DNA from: Portulaca oleracea
Lineage: Eukaryota > Streptophyta > Magnoliopsida > Caryophyllales > Portulacaceae
Assembly (NCBI GenBank): GCA_029582165.1
Contig: CM055869.1
Coordinates: 4,868,425-4,932,424, forward strand
Direction: 5' to 3'
Length of the DNA stretch: 64,000 bases
The first letter of the stretch is position 1. Each line of letters opens with the position of its first letter. The notes under the pieces were generated by a model. It was not told the DNA's origin. It ran no database searches and was given only the letters and a program-made list of their open reading frames with translations. Below, piece after piece: positions 11,572 to 22,498 of the stretch. The translations under genes and the position numbers were made by a program.

Positions 11572-11643
11572 CGCCGTTGCCGGGGATCAAACCCGGGTCA
11601 CCTGCGTGACAGGCGGGAATACTTACCACTATACTACAACGAC
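11572..11643 (-). tRNA. tRNA-Asp (GTC anticodon), with two unusual bases
   Basis: A 72-nt cloverleaf on the minus strand begins GTCGTTGTAGTATAGTGG and ends CCCCGGCAACGGCG. The acceptor stem pairs fully; the anticodon GTC is the complement of 11608-11610. Compared with the plant tRNA-Asp I recall, there are two changes. The anticodon stem has a C-A mismatch (base 11603), and the T loop reads TTTGATC instead of TTCGATC (base 11589), altering invariant C56 and the pol III B box. It may be a weak gene or a tRNA pseudogene. No CCA is encoded and no intron is present. Confidence 0.8.
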
Positions 11644-11869
11644 TTCATTGGCCCAACATGCTGTTAAATCATCAAAAGTATTATTCTTGTCTTGAAATAA
11701 AGTATGAATATCAAACATTCAGGTTCGGACATTGGTGATCAAGGTCTAATATTCAAACATCAAAAGTATCATTCTTGTCATAATATAAAATTCGGACGTT
11801 GTACATCCAAGTCGAGACATTGCCAATCCAAGCGTAGGTCCAAGCACAATCAAGCTTGTCTAGATCGAA

Positions 11870-13100
11870 AATCAAACCAGATCCAAGTATTGCACACTTT
11901 TAAGCCAGGGTTATTGACCATGAAGAATGACCCAAAAACCAAATTGACTATAAAGTTAAGTGAGGACCATGATGTTCCAAATTATAATTTTTTTTTTTTG
12001 GTTTCGAATGTTTGCCCTTCTCCGCCCATCACCACCTGCGCCATCACCAGCAACGCCACCCCACCACCGCTGAACATCCACCCACCCCACTTGCATGCCA
12101 CTTCGGCTAGAACCACCTCCGCTAGCACCACCACCTCTGCACCAACGTCATTGTCCACCCTACCACCGCCTACCACCTCGGTCTCGGAAACTACCTCAAA
12201 CCACTTCTAGCACCGAGAACCGATGCCTAGATTACCCCATTCTCTCTTCTCAAGCCCGGATTTTGGCCCCTACCTCGATGCAAAACAGGGGAGGAGCAGC
12301 CTCAGCTCCTGGCGCATTTTCCGGATGTCTGCAAAGGCGGACCATGGTTCACCTTTACAAATATCCGGAAAAGATTCGTCGAGAACTTTTGCGCCGAGAC
12401 AGGGTCAAAAATCAAAACCCATAAATACCCCTCTTCCTCTATTTTCGAGCCCTAATCCTCCTCTCATACTATCTCTTTTCTCCCACACACCTGCTGCTCC
12501 ACCAGAGAACACTAGGGTCGGTAACATATCCATCATCACCCTCTCAGCAACCACCACCCCCTATCACTCACGTCCCTCAAAATCACCCCAAATATTTCCG
12601 GATGTCTGCAAAAGCAAACCATGGTTCGCCTTTGCATACATTTGGAAAAGACACGTTAGGAACAGAGGCTGCTCCTACCCTATTTTGCGTTGACACAGGG
12701 GCCGAAATCCAGACTCGAGAAGAGAGAAAGGGGTGATTTGTGGGCATCAGTTCACAGGTGCTAAGAGTGGTTGGGGGCTAGTTTCTGGCACCGAGGTGGT
12801 GGGCGGAGGTGGGGTTGAGAGTGGCGGTGGTGCAGAGCATGGTGGAAGAGAAAATTTTGAGGGGGGGGGGGGGGAGGAGAGAAAAGGGGAGGTCTTGGTG
12901 CAATAGTGCTAGTGGCGATTGTTCTCGCCATCGCCGGAGTGATGCACAGGTGGTAGCTGGGCGGAAAGTGGTATACAGTTGAAAAGAACTTACACTTTGA
13001 AACCTCATTTTCTCACTTAACTTCATGGTAATTTAGTTTTTAGGCCATCGTTTATGGTCCATAACCATTTTAAGCAAATGACCAATTTGATCGAATCCAT
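11870..13100. mobile_element. Foldback / long-TIR Mutator-like element with GC-rich arms
   Basis: Almost the whole segment is an imperfect inverted repeat. The outer parts (about 11885-11990 and 12990-13090) share AAGTTAAGTGAG, GGTTATKGACCAT and AAAAACYAAATT in inverse order. The inner arms share CCACCACCTCGGT (about 12170 and 12795), TCTCTCTTCTC, GGCCCCT and GGAGCAGCCTC (about 12240-12303 and 12667-12731). A direct repeat sits in the core: CCGGATGTCTGCAAA...CCATGGTTC at about 12321 and 12598. The arms are C-rich and read as proline/threonine/serine codons, unlike the flanks. I could not fix the target duplication. Short open frames inside look incidental. Confidence 0.65.
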
Positions 13101-13596
13101 TATTAACCATACTTGAATATTTGTCGGGCCTAGCAATCCATGCTATAATAGGAAAGAAGGATGCAAACATTTCCCTTTTTAATTAATTTGGCAACTCTTT
13201 GGAGTCCAAGTTAAGATTCATGAAGGTGTATTCGACAATCGACATAGAGTGTTGTGGACCAATTTTATTTTTAGGTGCTAAAAAGACTCCTGACTACCAA
13301 GCAAACAGCATTGTAGCATAGAATGCAGTTCAATTCTTAATTGATTACACTGTGCATTTTGATTTTATCGATCATTACATACAGAATCCCAGAAATTCAA
13401 CACTAACATGGATGATCACCAATTCACCTCGTTGTTGAATGTAAGCCCTGGCAGACAAATACACATTACAAACAAATAATGGCCCGGGTGCCCGAACTAA
13501 CGAGAATGAATGATGCTTACATCAATAATATTCTGTATAAATTAATTTACAACATGCATATATAACGGCATGCATTTCATTTCCATAGATCAAAAT

Positions 13597-16430
13597 TCAG
13601 GAAGCTGATCGTTCCAACATCTTGACAGCTTCCTGAAGGGTACCCTTCAACCTAGCCAGGTTGATCCTGAAATTTTGCCCGTCAACATAAGCCTCCTTAA
13701 CAGCAGCATACCCTTTGGCCCAAATAGCAGCCGGGTCTGACACGATGGGATTATCTGGACCGTAGATTTCATACAGCGAGGTCTCATTGCGCAGCACCTT
13801 ATACCGTATGTAGTTCAACCCTATGCCTGGAGCTGGCTCACCAAAGTAGTGATCCGATGCCCAGTTCAGGCCCAATGGAACCACCTGGATCAACACTGCC
13901 CCGGCTGGCAAGAAAACCGCGTTGGTGAGCCCAGCACCATGGGCCCCAATCATGATCTCACACGAGTTGACAATCTGAGCGAACTTTTCTAAGCTCATTG
14001 TGTCATTAGGCAAGGCTCTATGTACCTCGAACCCTAGCTCCTGTTCCATCATCTTCACCATCGCGTCTTCGTTCAGAAACACTCTTGATCCTTTACGGGA
14101 TACCAGAAGCACCTTTGGCTTTTTGAGATTTAGCTTTGTTTTCACCTGGACGTTGTATATGTTCCATAGGAACTCTCTTACACTTGCCATTGTGTATCCC
14201 TCTGGAACTTCACTGCTGTTCACAGCTAGGTTGTCATGGTACCTACAATGATTAAACTTGATTTCGTCAGAACGGCAAATGGAACTTTGGGTCATATTTC
14301 ATCTTCAAGTATATAGATAACAATACCTGAGACCAACAACAGCAGCAGGAAAACAGTGAATTGTTCTGTTTCCATCTCCGACAACAGGATCAAAGGAAGA
14401 CAGCTGCTTTATAACTTCATCATATTTCCATGCCCATTGATTTCTATACTCGGTGTACACAAATTGCACCTGAGACTCAAAGTGCCGGCTGGTGAGGAAC
14501 AGGGGGATGACAACCTCGTTGAAGGCATGAAAAGGGTTCTCCAAAAACCCTGCATAAGAGAACATCAAAGCCGGCACATCCTCCTGCATCTTCTCACAAG
14601 GTGGAGGCTTGATCGCATCGAGTTTCCCTCTGATTATTCGGACCGGTGCTACTATTTCCATGGCACCCGGGTCTTCCCTTCTTGGGTACGGCTTAACCAA
14701 CCTTGTGCTTGGTGGGTCTTGGTCATCGGATGGCACGTAAAGAGTCAATGATTGCTTGTCGTATATGACAGGCTTGTTTATTACACACACTTCGGTAAAC
14801 TCATTCACATCACAAGCGAATCCTGTGGCTTCAAACTCTGCTAGATCACTTCCTGATTAATCACATAGTTGTTAGTTGTTACATATCAATCCATCATCAG
14901 TACTTAGAATATTTCTGCTTCAACAGAAGACATGTACAGAACCATAAGTTCTAACTATGTAATGCTGTCAAAGACCTTAATTCAGTGACATTCTTACATG
15001 AGTACGGACACTTGACCCCCAGGAAACCGGTCAATACTCTAATCTGACATCAAGATCCAAATCTCACTAGTAATCTCAAGATTAATACGTGTACGGTGTT
15101 CTCACGGTCTAAACTGTTTAAAAATGGCTCCACTTTTAAGAGCTCTGGCACTTTCCCCTTGGTTACGTTTCCGAAAGTATATGACATTACGTATATGTAT
15201 ACACATGTGCAAGGTACAAAGCCCAAAGAAAATATATAAGCTAGGCACATGGGTATATGTATAGACATTAACCGTTAACCCGTCCTCGCTGCCTACACTT
15301 GACACTAAGTAACAAGGTGTACTAGTTTATTATTAGGGTACTCTATTATAATGATTCAAATACTAGTGATTAAGATTTTAGTGTTTGTTTGATAGGAAAA
15401 AGAGAAAGAGGGGGTGTGGGGAATGTAACCACATTTTGAGATCTTGCTGATAATTTGATACAATACAACAGGAAGGGATAAGAATAAAATATCAGGATAT
15501 GTGGACAAGGAACATTGCATAATTTATTGGTTGGCATTGTACCAAACTAATCTGGACCCTCCTAAAGCTGCTTGAACCATAGTTTCTAGTGAATAAAAAT
15601 GGAGGGTTTTGGATTACTGTGCTTCCTTTTTTCCTTTTTTATTTTCCCCAAGAGAATCCTCCATAACCTATGTCAGTTTTCAGAAGCTCTCAACTTCCAC
15701 TTTCCCCCTAAACAATGGAGAGAATTCCCATAAAAGTTGCTGACAGTATACATTGATACTCAATCCCACTTCAGAAAGCAAATTTGGAAAAGACAACACC
15801 ATATCATGGATTCCATGACATTTTTAAAGAATCCAAAGCATAGTTAAGATAAATGGTCCAAAATGAATGTAATGAGCTCAACCCAGATGCAAAGTGAAAA
15901 CTTCATAATTATGGTCAAGAACAACACATAACAATGATAATGAATTCAAAAGTAGATTCATCATCAACAAAAGAAAAAGTTAAGAACCCAGAATACAGAG
16001 CAAACATAGAGTTAACCAGAAACAACAATATCAGCAATAATTAGGCAAAATAAAAGGATCTGTTATCACTTATCAGGTTACTCACCTCTGACAAGTCTCT
16101 TGAGTCTGGAATTCAGCTTACTTGATCTCGCATTTCTCAACGGAAAAATCCCACCTTTCTCTTTCCTACCCGTTAAACCCTGCTGCCCTTCATTCCCTAA
16201 ATCCTCTAAACAACCAAACATACATAAACCACTGTCAATAAACCCAGAATATCCACTGATTTTTCAGAACCCAGAATTGATTCATTATAAAACACACACA
16301 AAACACACAACTTACCAGAATAATAGGATGAAAATGAGCCTTGATGATTGCACAAAAGTAGCAGAATAATGAAGACAGGAAGAAGAGTAAAGATGACAAA
16401 TCTCCTCACTGGGTCTTTCTTCTCCATCAT
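13597..16430 (-). CDS. GT61-family glycosyltransferase, copy C (DUF563), Golgi type II membrane protein
   Basis: Exons 16316-16430, 16086-16205, 14327-14852 and 13597-14242 join in phase to 468 residues. The N-terminus MMEKKDPVRRFVIFTLLPV runs into a membrane helix (about residues 10-26). GT61 signatures are HCFPAAVVGLRYHDN, VLLVSRKGSRVFLNE and AHGAGLTNAVFLP (GAGLTN about residues 356-361). Exon 2 is 120 bp rather than 90 bp, with an extra EDLGNEG-type segment; an alternative acceptor five codons in would also keep phase. Intron 2 is long (1233 bp). The protein is clearly more diverged from A and B than they are from each other. Role as for the family: sugar transfer onto wall glycan in the Golgi, exact linkage unknown. 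Confidence 0.92.
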
Positions 16431-17040
16431 ATATGCCCAGGAAGAAAAACAAATGGTGGAAAAAATGTGGAGAAGAAACAAGGGTTGGAATTGAGCTCTG
16501 TTTTTGTTGGTTGGCTAAAACTGTCGGCATAAAAAGCTCATATTTTCTCAACTTTTCCAAATAACCAAAAAATGGGTTTTACTGGTTCAGTTGAGAGTGA
16601 GAAGGGTTTTCGTTTGTTTTGTGAGAAAATAAATAATTCAGTGGTGCATGAAAAGAGGTAAATGCCCCACATTTAAAGCTGTTTCTGTTGGTAGTGGACC
16701 CTGTATGTTCACAGTTCATGCTCAGTGAATGATCTGATGATGCCTTTGTTTTTTTGGATTCTGATAGCGAGATAAGTGACGGGTTAAACTCTGTTTAGTT
16801 GGGTAAATAATTTTGTTTGGTAAGGGGTTAAATTTTATGGCTTCGTAGATGTCAATTTTTATTTGCTAGTAGTCGTGTTAAATGCTGCATTTATACCCTG
16901 TAGTCTCAACCGTGGTATGTCCTTGTCAGACCATGTTCTTTAGGCATGGTTGGTGACTGTAGATTTGTATGCAAATTCTTGTGCCACCACACTTTTTTGG
17001 GTGTGCATTTATATTCACAAGTATTGAATCAAACTATTTA
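16431..17040. other. Upstream region of GT61 copy C
   Basis: Contains the 5' UTR and promoter of copy C. No second gene or element is evident. Confidence 0.5.
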
Positions 17041-17042
17041 TA

Positions 17043-17300
17043 TTCTCTGTGTTTCATATTAATTGTTATAATTAATTTTGTTTTCACAGTTTCTATATTA
17101 CGCGTTGATTGATAATTTTTTACATAATATGTTATTAACAATTGCAATACTATACTTGTATGATAGTATTTTTCGTTAAATTTCATGGTGATAATTTTGT
17201 ATAGCAACTCATTATGTATATTGAGAAATTAATGTTCAAAATTTTTTAAAATTTGACTGCACAATTTTCTAAGATGATAATTAATATAAAACGTGGGAGT
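17043..17300. mobile_element. Decayed Stowaway-like MITE
   Basis: The left edge TTCTCTGTGTTTCATATTAATT matches the inverse of the right edge AATTAATATAAAACGTGGGAGT at most positions, and the interior contains the usual GATGATAATT and AATTTTTTAAAATTTGAC type of inverted segments. Confidence 0.45.
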
Positions 17301-18289
17301 AATCTTTGTAAGTATTGTCCCAAAAAAGAAGAAAAATCCTCTATACTATAATTCTTATTCATACCTAGATATGATGTTAAAAAAGAAAGGAGACTATATA
17401 GTTGCTAGTTGTAAAGATGTGATCAATTCAATACCATCTCACAAGGTATTGCCATCAATGAATTTTCACCTAAAAATACATAATGCTTTACTATTACACT
17501 TAATAAATGAGTAATTTAGTATATATTTGCAATTATGATATTTTTGGAAAGTACTAAATTTAGATTGATAAATACTCGGATTAAGTTTAGTTTATGTTTT
17601 CATTAATTTCTATTAACATTATGTTAGATGATTTTTTGGCCAATAATTACATGTTAAAAATAGATATAAATTGGACAAAAGCTTTTGGATGCACTCTTAT
17701 AAACGGTAAATAATCTTTGGTCAACTGCGTGGATGTTCAAGACATCCTCTATAGTCTTACAAAATCATAATCATAAACTTAAGTATATTGATTTTGAACT
17801 TTCTTAGGGTGAAATGTTTGGTGAAAGTTGCATCATTTAATTTGGAGTTTAGGTGTATTGATTTTATTCTAATATGTCCTTGTATGTAGGACTTTATTAA
17901 TTAATGCATGTAGAGGGGACTCCTAATTTAGTATATTAAGATGTATTTTAAGAATAAGATGCAAAAAAGAAGTAAACTTCATTTGAAAAAACATCATCTA
18001 AAAGAATAATAGTATTACAATCATGTGTGCGAGGTTAATGATGTGTAGATAGGTTCCGTTCATGGACCCTTTTTTCTGAGTAGCTCTAGAGATTGAGGGT
18101 TACCTATGACGCTAACAATTTTGAAGTTGTATTGCCTTTTTTCATTCCGCCATTATGCTATTTTGTCTTGAAATTGTTCTACTTTATATTTGTGTACTAA
18201 AGAATATTTTTATTAGCTTGAAATAATCAGAAAACAAAACATGTTTGCTACATCACTTTGAGAGGAAAATGCAAAAGAAAAAAGACATA

Positions 18290-18519
18290 TGGTATTGTTC
18301 TTTGGTTGAGTTAAGTTATTTTCAGGTTTGAATGGATAAGTCAGAATAAGTTATGATAAGTTGGGATAAGTTAGAATAAGTAATAAGGTTTTTTGCGGAA
18401 CTGTGTTTTTATAGTGGATGTTTTTTTTGTAGAATTGTGCTAGGTTTGGATAAGTTATGATAAATTGATTGAGATAAATTGAGAGAGTTATATCCAACCT
18501 AACCAAAGAATAGGGTCAT
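18290..18519. mobile_element. hAT-like MITE with GTTCTTTGGTT terminus
   Basis: The left edge GGTATTGTTCTTTGGTTGAG and the inverse of the right edge, CCCTATTCTTTGGTTAGG, match over about 14 positions. The interior is built from GATAAGTTA/GATAAATTG units. No target duplication was found. Confidence 0.4.
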
Positions 18520-18724
18520 AATAAATCAATGATCCACTTTTAAAGTGTGTTGCAATCTTGTTGGGATTGATCAAACCACTCATACTTTTAAAGTAGCTTC
18601 ATAAATAATAGATTGTATCACCACAGAAGGTTGTGTAAATTGCCTGTTTTGTTGTCGTTTTTTTATTGTTGGCCAGTCATTATTTTTTCTAGAATTTTGT
18701 ATCTTTTGTTTTCAGTACACTAAT

Positions 18725-18812
18725 TATATTTCTTGTTTTCAAACAATGAAATTTGGAATAATAAAAAAAAAACAAAGGAGGCTCATATTTCTTGTTTTCA
18801 AACAATGAAATT
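18725..18812 (+). repeat. Direct repeat pair, 27 bp
   Basis: The segment starting ATATTTCTTGTTTTCAAACA and ending ATGAAATT occurs at 18727 and again at 18785, separated by an A-rich stretch. Confidence 0.7.
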
Positions 18813-19049
18813 CCAATACCTTCTTGACAAAGTTGTAATTGTGGGAATCAAAATCCTCTCCTCCTAAGATTTTCTTTATGCATATATACTAATCAGTTCA
18901 CATTCAGAGAATAATTTTGTCTATTTATTAGGGCTAAATAGTGGCTTAACCGCATAAACAAATGGTGTAACATTACATTAACGTACTATTATTTTTTTTC
19001 CCAGAGTAAAGAGGTAACAGTAATCTTAAAGGACCCTTTTGTCAACGCA

Positions 19050-19241
19050 TCTCCCTGATATATCAGCAAACAAAATATATGAAAGAGAAAAGGAAGGGCT
19101 ACACTTCCACGAGGTTAAACAAGGAACATTATGGCCTTGATTGGCCCGCAAGCCTGCTGCATAATTTGTTTCTCGACAGATGTGTGGTAGAGAGTGAACT
19201 TCAAGAGAATTTAACAGGTTTTTGATATCTCTGATTATCAT
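19050..19241 (-). pseudogene. RNase H-like fragment of a retroelement
   Basis: The frame reads IIRDIKNLLNSLEVHSLPHI then CRETNYAAGLRANQGH, which resembles the end of the plant RNase H-like (RVT_3) domain, where an H..REAN..AD.LAN.G motif is typical. The usual catalytic Asp of the AD pair is replaced (AAG). Nothing recognisable lies upstream, so it is a relic. Confidence 0.4.
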
Positions 19242-20454
19242 ATCAATCTATCAAGAGATTTGATAATTGTCTCAGATAGCTTGGATAAGGATCTAATTAT
19301 CGCCTTCAATGTGAACTTATGATAACCTAGCTTGAATAACTTGTTAAAGACCACCCCGTAAAACAAGTGTTTCTGTCATTAGAATGGAGTGGGAATTGAC
19401 ACGAGTAGCCCCTGCTTCACGCTAACGTACTATTTTGTATCAATAAAAAAAAAAAACATGGTAGGGACATTAGACATATATTCAAATTCTGACAGCTATA
19501 TATGGATGATGGTACTGAAATTGGTAGAAAGTATAATTGCTCGATCTTAAGCCAAAGTTTGTATTTTGGCGATCTCCACCATTCATCCAATGTAAAGCAA
19601 CTTTGAACTCCAATGACAGCTCTCAAGTTCCCACTTAGAATCGTCGGTGCTCATAAAATACAAATCATAAATCACAGCCCTTTTTTCATACTTGACCTTT
19701 AAGAAGACGTATATACTTCCACTAATTTATGGTTTGAAATTGTTTTTTGTACCTGTCGGAAATACTAACTGATATTAATTGATATGAATTAAATTTTGAA
19801 AATTGTTGAAAGTTGTTTAAAATGTCAAAACATGCATGCTGAAAGTCATTAATGATGTTGATCAATATGGTTTAAGAAAATGTGATCGATTATGTATATT
19901 CAGCAAGTTTTTTTTTTTTTTTTTTTTTTGCCATGGTGTTGTATCATGATATTTAATATTTGATTAAAAGGAGATGTTTATATAATTAAGATTGGAGATG
20001 ATGAAAGTGGATGGTTGATTTCAGAAATGTTATTGGCATTAAGAGGGGATGCAATGGTGGGATATAATACAGCATTAGCTAAAGGTGATAAGATCTGATT
20101 AGCTGGAAGTTTGTTGGTATGTATTTTGGTTGTAATCATGCATGCCATCCTTACAAAAACAAATGAGCTTCTCCAATGCTGTCATAATAGGCACCACACG
20201 ATCAACAAGATTTATGATTCACACAGTACTTTCTTACTCTATCCAAATTAAATCATTATACTAACTTTATCGTAGCTTTAATTAATTTTTTTTATAATAT
20301 TTATCACTTTATAATTTTAATGTACTTTTTTTCTAACTGTCATTTTTATTAATTTTTCTGATACGCAGGTAAAAAAACGGGACATTTAATTAACTAAATC
20401 ATTTTACTGATTTTCTCAATTTCGAATAAAATGTCAACTGTTATACATGCATGG

Positions 20455-20584
20455 GACGAAGGTAGTATAAGGTAAATGCTTAACCTATATCATTCTGAAT
20501 TCTCTGTGTGACTGTATGTGCTTATTGAACTAGAAAACTGACTGTATGAGACGAAGGTAGTATAAGGTAAATGCTTAACCTATA
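20455..20584 (+). repeat. 35-bp direct repeat
   Basis: GACGAAGGTAGTATAAGG followed by TAAATGCTTAACCTATA occurs at 20455-20489 and 20550-20584. The GACGAAGGTAGTA part resembles a Stowaway right end, so part of a decayed MITE may have been copied. Confidence 0.7.
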
Positions 20585-20626
20585 ATGAAAATGATGATGA
20601 TGATGATGATCATAATAATCTTCTAA

Positions 20627-20806
20627 GGGCATGTTCTTTGGATTGAATAAAATGAAGTTTTGAGAATTGTGTTTGTGTTTTGAGAATTGTATTTTTACAG
20701 ATGATATTTTTTGAGAAATTGTGTAAGGTTTGAATTGAATTAAATTGGATTGTATTTGATTAAATTAAATTGAAAAAAGTTAACAATCCGAATAATAGGA
20801 CCCTAA
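20627..20806. mobile_element. Short hAT-like MITE
   Basis: The left edge GGGCATGTTCTTTGGATTG and the inverse of the right edge (GGGTCCTATTATTCGGATTG) are similar inverted ends about 180 bp apart. The interior is AT-rich with TGAATTGAATTAAATTG repeats. Confidence 0.4.
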
Positions 20807-21324
20807 ATCATAATGCAAAGTGGGTCAGCAATCTCTTCTTTTTGATAATTTATTTTAATTTATTTTAGTGAGTATGTGCGTTTCCTTTTTTTTTTCCTCC
20901 ACTTTAATTATATTTTGTGTCGGTTGCTTCACGGTACAAAGTCTATATGGAAACTCGTGGAAAAGACTGCAATTTTGCCGTTATGTATGGTTATACAAGT
21001 AATCCTTAAATTCTAAGAGTTGAATATTTAAAGATTGTCACTGGACATTCAAAGGTTACCTGTGTAAATAACTAAGATGTAGTCATATACTCCAAGGATC
21101 ACATTATGAAAATACAGGGTGATAATTGGATATTCAAGTATTATATTCATGAACAATATTACAAAATTACAATTTCTTTGTTCTAAGGAAAAGAAGAGGT
21201 TCTATGAAATTATAATTCATTATTCATTTGTATACAAGTGCAAAGAAATCAAAAATGAACAACTCTCCCAAAAGCAAAAATTATACATATTGTTGATGTT
21301 TTACTATAAAAAACTACAATTTAA

Positions 21325-21440
21325 ATTATACAAATTCTTCTTTTTCTTCTTCTTCTTCTTCGATTTCTTCTTCTGCTACTATTTTCTTCTTCTTCTTTTG
21401 CACCCCATTGAACCACATCTTTCTCTTCCATTGAACCATA
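21325..21440 (+). repeat. TTC-rich low-complexity tract
   Basis: Imperfect TTC trinucleotide runs. Any long open frame here is an artefact of the composition. Confidence 0.7.
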
Positions 21441-22238
21441 TCTTTTTCTTAAAAAAACTCAACCAATTTTTACATTAGAACAAAAAAAAAAACTAAATAT
21501 ATAACACACACAGTCATCATTTTGAGCCCCGTGTTTAATTGCAAATTGGGACTTCCATGTCCTCATAAAACCATTAAATCGGGCCGTCCTTCAAAGATAA
21601 TAATCCTATATTCGAACCTATATTTACTCAGACTCGATAGGCGCACGACCACCAATATGATTGACCGCCCATTGAGAGGTCTACGGTCCACCCACGGCCC
21701 TGGTATCAAGGAGTTAATTATTCCAAAACTTGAAAAGTTGAAATCCCGAACAATTGTACCTTGAGTCTAGGTGGGTCAAACCTAGTCAAAGATAGCTGTA
21801 GGATTGAGGAAAGATGCCCATTAATTTTAGCCCTTTTCAATGGCCCAGGAATAAACAAGATGTAGGTTTCCAAACTAACATAAATTTCTCACCCTAATTT
21901 GTCTTCACCAAGGTGAGCGTAACTAGGTGAGTTAGGCCCTGTAAATTTCATAGGTATCCTAGGTTAGGTAATTATTTACCGAAAGTTATAAAAAATTACT
22001 AAAAGTTACCGAAATTTACCCAAAAAAATTAACATTTATTTATTAAACATTTTAGACTGCTATATTTTTAATACTTATCAAAAGTTTACTCATATCAAAA
22101 GTTACCAAAACTTACCAAAAGTTTCTAAAATTCAACATTTACCATACTACAAGGTCCACAACTTACCTACCAAATTTACAGACCCTTAGTGAGCTCCCTC
22201 TGTGCCATAACAAAATCTAATATAGTAGTAATAAAATA

Positions 22239-22498
22239 TTACCTCCGTCCCAAAATGTTTAACAAAATAATTAATTCATTTGTCCCAATTTTTTTTGTCA
22301 CTTTTATAATTTCAACGATTGTAATTCCAGTTTTGCCTCTAATTAATAATTTTATTTATCACTTTTACAATTCCAACAACTATTACATTTATAAATATAG
22401 GGGCAATTTTGGTATGGTTCAAACTTTTCACCCAGATTCCAAGATGTATTGGCTTTGTAAAATTAGTTGGCGTGACAAAGAAATTGGGATGGAGGTAG
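22239..22498. mobile_element. Stowaway-like MITE, 260 bp
   Basis: Left end TTACCTCCGTCCCAAAAT and right end AATTGGGATGGAGGTAG form a terminal inverted repeat flanked by TA (22237-22238, 22499-22500). The open frame across it is not a gene. Confidence 0.7.

Noticed and set aside
11704..12693. Proline/threonine-rich frames that resemble a cell-wall protein
   Set aside because: They fall in the arms of the foldback element, frames change between the arms, and there is no signal peptide or repeat unit.
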